Assembly: GCA_009840695.1 (NCBI GenBank)
Contig: VXNG01000255.1
Location: forward strand, 1 to 7,614
Direction of reading: 5' to 3'
Source: Acidimicrobiaceae bacterium
Lineage (GTDB): Bacteria > Actinomycetota > Acidimicrobiia > Acidimicrobiales > Aldehydirespiratoraceae
Length of the DNA stretch: 7,614 nucleotides
This document shows positions 1-4,735 of this stretch, one piece after another (the stretch's first letter is position 1; each line of letters starts with the position of its first letter). The notes beneath the pieces were generated by a model. That model saw only the letters and a list, made by a program, of their open reading frames with translations. It was not told the DNA's origin and did not search any database. The position numbers and the translations under genes are program-made.

Positions 1-448
1 GGGCTACCAGGCCGTGCGTCTCGAAGAAGTTCTTGGTGTTGCGATCTCCGGGCAGAGCCAGGCTGTCCACGCCGATGCAGCCGCGCCGGCCGGCCCACGC
101 CATCAGCAACTCCATCATGGCCTCGCCGACGCCCACGCCGCGGGCATCCGGAAGCACGTAGATGTCGCTGACGCGCCCCACTGTCGAGCCGTCGTGCAAT
201 TCCACGAGACGTATCGCCCCGTACCCGACCACCGCGTCGTCGATGGTGCCCACCACCACCAGCGCATCGTCGGCCCGCAGGTCTCGAGCCAGGCTCTCAA
301 GCTGCGGATCGGGCCGAGCCTCCAGCCGAGACCACACGCTGCCGCCGCGCAGCTGCGACAGCTCGGAAATCGCCTGCGTCGCCAGACCGGCCACGCTGGC
401 GAGGTCGGCTTCGGCCGCCCGTCTAGCCCCCTCAGCGATCGAGGTCAT
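1..448 (-). CDS. GNAT family N-acetyltransferase, C-terminus cut by window edge
   Basis: The minus-strand reading from the ATG at 446-448 gives 149 residues with no stop before the window ends, so the C-terminus is missing. The fold is that of the GNAT superfamily, which moves an acetyl group from acetyl-CoA to an amine. Visible marks are an N-terminal helix rich in Ala/Asp (about 8-30), the strand ALVVVGTIDDAVVGYGAIR (62-80), the strand VSDIYVLPDARGVGVGEAM (93-111) with the R-G-V-G-V-G acetyl-CoA pyrophosphate loop at about 103-108, and the motif-B-like NTKNFFETHGL (137-147). The substrate cannot be told. No in-frame ATG, GTG or TTG lies between this ATG and the preceding gene's stop, which fixes the start. 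There is no clear Shine-Dalgarno. The 37-bp gap to the acidic DUF4193-like gene suggests co-transcription with it. Confidence 0.88.
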   Translation of the reverse strand, partial: MTSIAEGARRAAEADLASVAGLATQAISELSQLRGGSVWSRLEARPDPQLESLARDLRADDALVVVGTIDDAVVGYGAIRLVELHDGSTVGRVSDIYVLPDARGVGVGEAMMELLMAWAGRRGCIGVDSLALPGDRNTKNFFETHGLVA

Positions 449-485
449 CGGCCGGGCTGCGTGACAAGCATGGGACGCGGGGTTC

Positions 486-1010
486 TCAGCCTCCGAGAAT
501 CCTCTCGATCGACTCGCAGGGCTCCTCGCCTGACGGGCACACCGGATTGGAACGAGAGCCGAACTGGGTGATGCTCACGATCAGGAAACATTGGCTGCAA
601 GTCCACTCGTCCGAGCGGGGCGGCGCAACTACCGAAGTGGTCTTCGCCTCGCTCGCTTCCTCCTCCTCATCGTCCTCGTCGTCGTCGCTGGCCGCGATGC
701 GATCCCGGAGGATCTCCTCCAGATCGGCCTCGACGTCGCTGGGATGGACGTCCTCGTCATCGTCGTCGTCGACGGGTGCGGGTACATCATCGTCGTCGTC
801 GTCCCCCTCCGCATCTTCGTCGTCGTCATCGTCCATATCGCTGTCGTCTTCGGCGAAGTCCTCATCGCCGTCGAAGTCTTCGCCGTCGGCGAAGTCGTCG
901 CCGAAGTCGTCATCCAGGTCCTCTTCGAAGTCGTCCGCTTCGCCGAAGTCACCTTCGTCATCGCCATCGCCGTCGAAGTCTTCGCCGTCAAGAGGGTGTT
1001 TCTGGGTCAT
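486..1010 (-). CDS. Acidic DUF4193-like putative zinc-ribbon protein
   Basis: The protein has 174 residues. Residues 9-90 are almost entirely Asp, Glu, Gly and Phe, with runs of five or more Asp, and 109-118 is a second acidic run. A helix follows the pattern of actinobacterial DUF4193 proteins (DLEEILRDRIAAS, 96-108). The C-terminus has the family's WTCSQCFLI element (136-144). C138 and C141 form one knuckle and C158 and C165 a second, in CPSGEEPC. Known members are about 100 residues of unknown function and, as I recall, end in C-x2-C, so the acidic N-terminal block and the C-x6-C spacing are unusual. I chose the ATG at 1010: the upstream in-frame ATG at 1055 lies inside the likely -10 box TATGAT, and the residues it would add look non-coding. 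A GGAG lies only 2 nt before the chosen ATG, so ribosome binding is not textbook. Function is unknown. Confidence 0.82.
   Translation of the reverse strand: MTQKHPLDGEDFDGDGDDEGDFGEADDFEEDLDDDFGDDFADGEDFDGDEDFAEDDSDMDDDDDEDAEGDDDDDDVPAPVDDDDDEDVHPSDVEADLEEILRDRIAASDDDEDDEEEEASEAKTTSVVAPPRSDEWTCSQCFLIVSITQFGSRSNPVCPSGEEPCESIERILGG
863..989. repeat. 25-bp perfect direct repeat inside the acidic coding tract
   Basis: The same 25 bases occur at 863-887 and 965-989, exactly 102 bp (34 codons) apart and therefore in frame. They encode the repeated peptide around GEDFDGD (residues 9-15 and 43-49 of the DUF4193-like protein). The whole stretch from about 660 to 990 is low-complexity DNA (GTC/ATC/TTC triplets on the plus strand), and expansion of short units probably built the acidic domain. 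Confidence 0.75.
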
Positions 1011-1050
1011 CGCTCCAACTGATGGTCGGTCGGCACCGGATGTGGGGCGG

Positions 1051-1078
1051 ATCATAGACACAGATCGGCTAGGCGCAA
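1051..1078 (-). promoter_or_regulatory. Putative promoter of the DUF4193-like gene
   Basis: On the minus strand TATGAT (plus 1051-1056) differs from the -10 consensus TATAAT at one position. TTGCGC (plus 1073-1078) lies 16 bp upstream and shares the TTG of the -35 consensus. Transcription would begin near 1044, leaving a leader of about 35 nt before the ATG at 1010. This placement argues against translation from the ATG at 1055. Prediction by eye only. Confidence 0.45.
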
Positions 1079-1102
1079 CTGCAATCGCTCTCCTGCCCGC
1101 TC

Positions 1103-1131
1103 GGCCTCTTGGCTCAACCCCGAGCCAGGCC
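1103..1131 (-). terminator. Possible weak terminator hairpin at the end of the ThyX-like gene
   Basis: TGGCTC (1110-1115) and GAGCCA (1122-1127) form a perfect 6-bp stem around a 6-nt loop. GGCC at 1103-1106 and 1128-1131 can extend it across a 3-nt bulge. The stop codon of the ThyX-like gene (1114-1116) lies inside the hairpin. No U-run follows on the minus strand, so this is not a classical intrinsic terminator, though high-GC actinobacteria often lack U-tails. Confidence 0.25.
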
Positions 1132-2802
1132 TCCGTCGTCGGTGCCGTCGCGGTCGGCGGACAAGTCCGCTGACGGATGAGACTGAGCGGACCGGAGCTT
1201 CTCCACCCGGTTCTCGGCGTCGAGGCGGCCCAGACCGGGGTCGGTGGCGTGGTTCACGAAGGACATCAGTTCGGCGACCGCGGCGTGACCGGCTTCCTCC
1301 GCGATGAGGGTGTGCATCTTCTGGCACACCCGGCGGTAGGCGGGATGACCTTGGAGAGTGGTCCGCAACTCCAGCATGTGCATGGCCTCGCGGGCGTTCA
1401 TCTGCATCGAGTACCGGATCCGGTAGGCGAGGGCTACGGCGTAGGAGGCCTGGTCACCGAACTCCGCGCTCAGGGCCTCATAGAGCCGGGCCGAGCGGGC
1501 CATGACCGCATCGAACTTCTCGTCCTCACCGGCGGCGTCTACTGCTCCGGGCCGCACATACCCGTGGCGGGTGGACAGCGGCTGCCATTCGATGGTGAGC
1601 ATCCGGTGTCGCTGAAGGTCTCGGAACGCCCCGTAGTCCGACAGCACGTCGAAGCGGTAGTAGGCGCGTTCCAGCGCCCGGCCGGGGCGGTGGCGGCGGT
1701 TCCGGCGGTCTCCGCAGTAGGCGCGGACCACCGCGACCCGCTCGGCTGCCGACATGGCCCTGACCCTGGACTCGACGGTGCGGTCCGCCAGCGATGTGTG
1801 GGGGTAGAGCATCGCCGCGATCATCTTGGTCTCGCCGTCGGGGTCGTAGTCGACCAGTTCGACCGAGTCGTCGGCGACCGGCCCTCCCACTGCGTCGCCG
1901 AAGGTACGGGCGGCCATGTCGTCCATGGCGGCCCGGTTGTCGGCCAGGTAGCGCGACGTGAGCCCGCCGCGGTCGGGCAAGTCCACCCGCTTGAGGAACG
2001 AGGGGATCACCTTGCGCAACTCGGTGAGCATCATCTCGGCGTAGGAGCGGGCCTCGGGCAACGGGTGGGCCCGCATGCGCAGCAGCAGCGCCTCGTAGGC
2101 CTGGCCGGTGCCGTAGATGCCGACGTTGCTCAACGACGCGGCCGGCAGGAGCCCGCGGATCGAGTCCAGAGCCCTGGCCTTGATCGCCTGCCGGTAGGCG
2201 AAGTCGGAGTCGCCGGGCTCTTTGGGAACGTTGGCGCGGAAGAAGTCCTGCATGACCGGCACGAGTTCCGAGTAGGTCGAGAACATGCGGTCGATGTCGC
2301 CCACGTAGCGCGTGCCCAGCGACGAGTTCAGCACCTGCGAGTCGCGGTAGTAGCGGTAGCGGCCTCCCAGACGCTGGTCGTAGGCGATGTAGCGGGTGCT
2401 CTGCTCCAGGTAGGCCATCAGCCGGCCCCACTCCAGAACCTTGGTCAGCAGGTTGGAGGCCTGCTCGCAGGCCAGGTGGACGCCGCCGAGCTGGGCCACG
2501 GAGTCGTCCCCGTACTCGAAGAAGACCCTGTCGTACAGAGCCTCGGCCCGGCGCAGGCCGACGGTGGCGTCGATGGTGACGTCGCCGGTGACGTCGAGAT
2601 CGTCGACGAACTCGTCGAGGAACAGCCGGCGGAGGCTCGACATCGACCGGGAGTAGCGGGCGAACAGGGCGCCCTTGACGACCTCGGGCAGGTTCACAAG
2701 CGCGAACACCGGCTCATCGAGGTTGGTGAAGTACCGGCGCAGGATGTCGGCTTCCTCGGGCGAGAAGGACTCCGCCGTGTACAGGTTCACGGGGCGCGAC
2801 AT
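1114..2802 (-). CDS. Double-length ThyX-like protein (FAD-dependent thymidylate synthase superfamily)
   Basis: This 562-residue protein contains two ThyX-like halves; ordinary ThyX is about 220-250 residues. ThyX makes dTMP from dUMP with FAD and methylene-tetrahydrofolate. In the first half, YGDDSVAQLGGVHLACEQAS (97-116) matches the family's GHxSxxEH region, and RLMAYLEQSTRYI (127-139) matches the tail of the RHR-x7-S signature, with the first Arg and His replaced (WGR). In the second half, DLQRHRMLTIEWQPLSTRHGY (395-415) keeps RHR but has nine, not seven, residues before the Ser. MHMLELRTTLQGHPAYRRVCQKM (474-496) resembles the conserved ThyX C-terminal helix. Residues about 540-562 are a hydrophilic tail. 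The ATG at 2802 is the natural start, 40 bp after the M20 gene, with no strong Shine-Dalgarno; the two may share a transcript. Superfamily membership is solid. Thymidylate synthase activity is not assured, because neither half has a complete signature. Confidence 0.85.
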   Translation of the reverse strand: MSRPVNLYTAESFSPEEADILRRYFTNLDEPVFALVNLPEVVKGALFARYSRSMSSLRRLFLDEFVDDLDVTGDVTIDATVGLRRAEALYDRVFFEYGDDSVAQLGGVHLACEQASNLLTKVLEWGRLMAYLEQSTRYIAYDQRLGGRYRYYRDSQVLNSSLGTRYVGDIDRMFSTYSELVPVMQDFFRANVPKEPGDSDFAYRQAIKARALDSIRGLLPAASLSNVGIYGTGQAYEALLLRMRAHPLPEARSYAEMMLTELRKVIPSFLKRVDLPDRGGLTSRYLADNRAAMDDMAARTFGDAVGGPVADDSVELVDYDPDGETKMIAAMLYPHTSLADRTVESRVRAMSAAERVAVVRAYCGDRRNRRHRPGRALERAYYRFDVLSDYGAFRDLQRHRMLTIEWQPLSTRHGYVRPGAVDAAGEDEKFDAVMARSARLYEALSAEFGDQASYAVALAYRIRYSMQMNAREAMHMLELRTTLQGHPAYRRVCQKMHTLIAEEAGHAAVAELMSFVNHATDPGLGRLDAENRVEKLRSAQSHPSADLSADRDGTDDGGLARG

Positions 2803-2842
2803 TAGAGGCGCAGCCGGCGGTGGGCGTGGATGACGCGAGTTG

Positions 2843-4015
2843 TCAGCTTGCGGCGAACTCCGCCTGCACTGCGGACATCACGGCGTCGTCCAGCCAGCAG
2901 TCCAGCGCGGTCATGGCCAGCGCCTTGGCGCCGTCGATCACGGCCGAGTCGCCCTCGGGGCCCCGGGCGTGCTCGGCGAAGCGCGGGGTGTGGATGGGCA
3001 CGTCTTCGGGCGCGACCTTGATCATGGGATGTATGGAGGGAACGGTGTAGCTCACGTTGCCCATGTCGGTGCTGCCCACCACCCGCGTCAGGGGGTCCGT
3101 CGCCACGGTTCGGCCCAGGGCGTCGAGGTTGGACAGATAGCGGTCCAGCAGCGTCGGGTTGTCGTTCATGTCGGCATAGGAGGGGTCGACCCATTCGAGG
3201 TCGACCTCGCAGCCGGCCGCGTCGGCGCCCGCCCTCAGGCAGGCGGCCACCCGCTCCTTTAGCGGCTCCAGTGATGTGAGGTCGGTGGAGCGCACGTACC
3301 ACTCGACCGCGGCGGTGGCCGGAACGATGTTGGCCTTGGCGCCCCCGTCGGTGAATACGCCGTGGATCCGCTCGTCGTCGCGGATGTGCTGGCGCAGGGC
3401 GGCGACGGCGTTGTAGCCGAGCACGGCGGCGTCGAGAGCGTTGCGGCCCTTCTCGGGCGCGGCCGCGGCGTGGGCGGCGGCTCCCGTGTATCTGGCGTTC
3501 ACCCGATGCACCGCCACCGCGTGGAACACGCTCAGCTCGTGGTTGGCCGGGTGCACCATCATGGCCGCGTCGATGTCGGAGAACGCACCCTGGCGCAGCA
3601 TGAGCTCCTTGCCGCCTCCGCCCTCCTCCGCGGGAGTACCGACCACGGCCACCCTTCCGTCCGCCTCGCCGGCCATCGAGGCCAAGGCCAGGCCGGCACC
3701 CAGTCCCGAGGCGGCGATGATGTTGTGGCCGCAGGCATGGCCGATGCCCGGCAGGGCGTCGTACTCGCACACGACAGCCACCAGCGGACCGTCGCCGGCG
3801 CCGGCCCGGGCCTCGAAGGCGGTGTCTACGCCGTAGGCCCGGCGCTGGACGGCCAAGCCGTGGTCTGCCAGCACCGTCGTGAGCAGGTCGTGGGCGTGGT
3901 GCTCCTCGAAGCCCAACTCGGGACGGGCGTGGATGCGGTGCGAGACGTCGAGCAACTCGGGCGCAAGACGATCGATCTCGTCGCAGACCCGGCGCTTGGC
4001 TTCAGCTATTTCCAT
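2843..4015 (-). CDS. M20 family metallopeptidase / amidohydrolase (AbgB / PM20D2-like)
   Basis: This 390-residue protein is full length for the M20D-type amidohydrolases, two-metal enzymes that cleave amide bonds of N-acyl amino acids, aminobenzoyl-glutamate or dipeptides. Visible motifs are HRIHARPELGFEE (26-38), CEYDALPGIGHACGHN (83-98, metal ligands expected at C95 and H97), GTPAEEGGGGK (126-136, catalytic and metal-binding Glu at E130/E131), MMVHP (152-156, ligand H155), and IHTP (341-344, last ligand H342). A lid/dimerisation domain spans about 168-290, with HAAAAPEKGRNALDA (182-196) and TDGGAKANIVP (222-232). GSTDMGNVSY (314-323) is also typical. There is no signal peptide, so it is probably cytoplasmic. 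The GHACGHN and EEGGGGK forms resemble AbgB and mammalian PM20D2 rather than classic ArgE/DapE. The exact substrate is unknown. The ATG at 4015 follows a TAGGAT box discussed separately. The ThyX-like gene follows after 40 bp. Confidence 0.93.
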   Translation of the reverse strand: MEIAEAKRRVCDEIDRLAPELLDVSHRIHARPELGFEEHHAHDLLTTVLADHGLAVQRRAYGVDTAFEARAGAGDGPLVAVVCEYDALPGIGHACGHNIIAASGLGAGLALASMAGEADGRVAVVGTPAEEGGGGKELMLRQGAFSDIDAAMMVHPANHELSVFHAVAVHRVNARYTGAAAHAAAAPEKGRNALDAAVLGYNAVAALRQHIRDDERIHGVFTDGGAKANIVPATAAVEWYVRSTDLTSLEPLKERVAACLRAGADAAGCEVDLEWVDPSYADMNDNPTLLDRYLSNLDALGRTVATDPLTRVVGSTDMGNVSYTVPSIHPMIKVAPEDVPIHTPRFAEHARGPEGDSAVIDGAKALAMTALDCWLDDAVMSAVQAEFAAS

Positions 4016-4021
4016 GCACCG

Positions 4022-4027
4022 ATCCTA
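4022..4027 (-). promoter_or_regulatory. Putative -10 box for a leaderless M20 transcript
   Basis: The minus strand reads TAGGAT, then six bases, then the ATG at 4015. TAGGAT fits the actinobacterial TANNNT -10, and a start site seven bases downstream would be the A of the start codon, giving a leaderless mRNA. The same bases contain AGGA, 7 nt from the ATG, so a Shine-Dalgarno reading is an alternative. The sequence one spacer upstream (TTCGCC, plus 4045-4050) is a poor -35. Confidence 0.45.
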
Positions 4028-4036
4028 GAGCCAGAG

Positions 4037-4080
4037 GCGAAGCTGGCGAAGCCGAGGCCCGAGCGGCCCGTGAGCGAAGC
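4037..4080. repeat. Three GCGAAGC direct repeats in the 81-bp spacer
   Basis: GCGAAGC occurs at 4037-4043, 4046-4052 and 4074-4080. The spacer (4016-4096) separates the kinase-like gene from the M20 gene and has no ORF. Single-stranded GCGAAGC is known to form a very stable DNA mini-hairpin (GC stem, GAA turn). I see no strong long inverted repeat or U-run that would make a classical terminator here. Confidence 0.5.
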
Positions 4081-4096
4081 GAACAAGAGCGGGAAT

Positions 4097-4735
4097 TCAC
4101 GCCGGGATCCATACCTCCAGGGCACCGGGCTCGATGCGCAGGCTGAGCGTGCGGGCCCGTTCCAGGCGCACACCGTCCAGATAAATGTCGAGCGCGGGAT
4201 CCAGGTCGTACTGGGCTGCGGCGGTGCGGCGCTGGGTGATCTGCGGATGGGGGACGTGGGTTCCCGCGGGCAGGCGACGGCGGGCCGCGAGCCGCACCGA
4301 CAGCGAAGGGTCGGCATCGAACACGTCCAGGCGGCCGTCGCCGGGATGGGACCGGGGCGCGGCGTTCCAGCGACCGACGAAGGAAGCGTTGGCCGCCACC
4401 AGCAACCGGCCCCGCCACCAGGACCTGCGGGCCACGAGATGGGCCACGAACCAGCGCAGCCGGCCGTCCACCAGCGCCGCGCCCACATCGACTTCGAAGC
4501 GGGCACCGGCCGCGGTGAAGGGCCGGGGCGCAGCCGCCCGGACGGGAGTCAGCCCGAGGGTGCGAGCCAGGTCGCCGCCGGTCAGAAGCACCGGAGGGAT
4601 CGCCCGGTTGGCCCTGCGGGCCTCGGCCACGATCTCACCTGCAGCGGCGTCGCTGCTCGCCGCGAGGGCGCCCGGCGGGATCTCTCCCGCCTCGCCGAAG
4701 TCGACGCCCCAGTCCGGACCACGCTCTCCGATCAT
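4097..4735 (-). CDS. Truncated, probably inactive diacylglycerol-kinase-like protein (YegS/DgkB superfamily)
   Basis: The protein has 212 residues; YegS/DgkB lipid kinases have about 300. The C-terminal DAGK-type beta domain is recognisable: VAANASFVGRWNAAPRSHPGDGRLDVF (113-139) matches the family's N..GGG...P.A..DDG.LDV pattern, AGTHVPHPQITQRR (157-170) the G.H..HP.V segment, then LDGVR (186-190) and IEPGALEVWIP (201-211). Near the N-terminus TGGDLARTLGL (52-62) matches the family's GTGNDLARTLG, and SSDAA (27-31) sits where GGDGT would be, at the expected spacing. Thus the nucleotide-binding GGDGT is lost, the usual DGE reads DGV, and most of the N-terminal lobe is absent. Phosphotransfer is unlikely; a lipid-binding or structural role is possible. 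The start is well supported: its ATG overlaps the helicase stop as ATGA (4732-4735), implying translational coupling. Family assignment is by motif alignment from memory. Confidence 0.72.
   Translation of the reverse strand: MIGERGPDWGVDFGEAGEIPPGALAASSDAAAGEIVAEARRANRAIPPVLLTGGDLARTLGLTPVRAAAPRPFTAAGARFEVDVGAALVDGRLRWFVAHLVARRSWWRGRLLVAANASFVGRWNAAPRSHPGDGRLDVFDADPSLSVRLAARRRLPAGTHVPHPQITQRRTAAAQYDLDPALDIYLDGVRLERARTLSLRIEPGALEVWIPA

Noticed and set aside
660..990. Triplet-rich stretch as a CRISPR or satellite array
   Set aside because: No regular repeat-spacer pattern; it is a coding low-complexity tract with only one 25-bp repeated unit.
591..1022. Plus-strand ORF of 143 residues with long Val/Ile runs that looks like a membrane protein
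   Set aside because: It is the antisense of the Asp/Glu tract (GAC/GAT complements to GTC/ATC), and the other plus-strand frames give poly-Ser and poly-Arg. The minus-strand frame has DUF4193 motifs and a promoter.
1011..1061. Longer start (GTG at 1061 or ATG at 1055) for the DUF4193-like gene
   Set aside because: The ATG at 1055 is part of the likely TATGAT promoter box and the extra residues do not resemble the acidic protein; the ATG at 1010 is more plausible.
1177..2805. Plus-strand ORF of 542 residues opposite the ThyX-like gene
   Set aside because: Long antisense frames are expected in GC-rich coding DNA. Its protein is rich in Val, Gly, His and Gln without recognisable motifs, while the minus strand encodes clear ThyX motifs.
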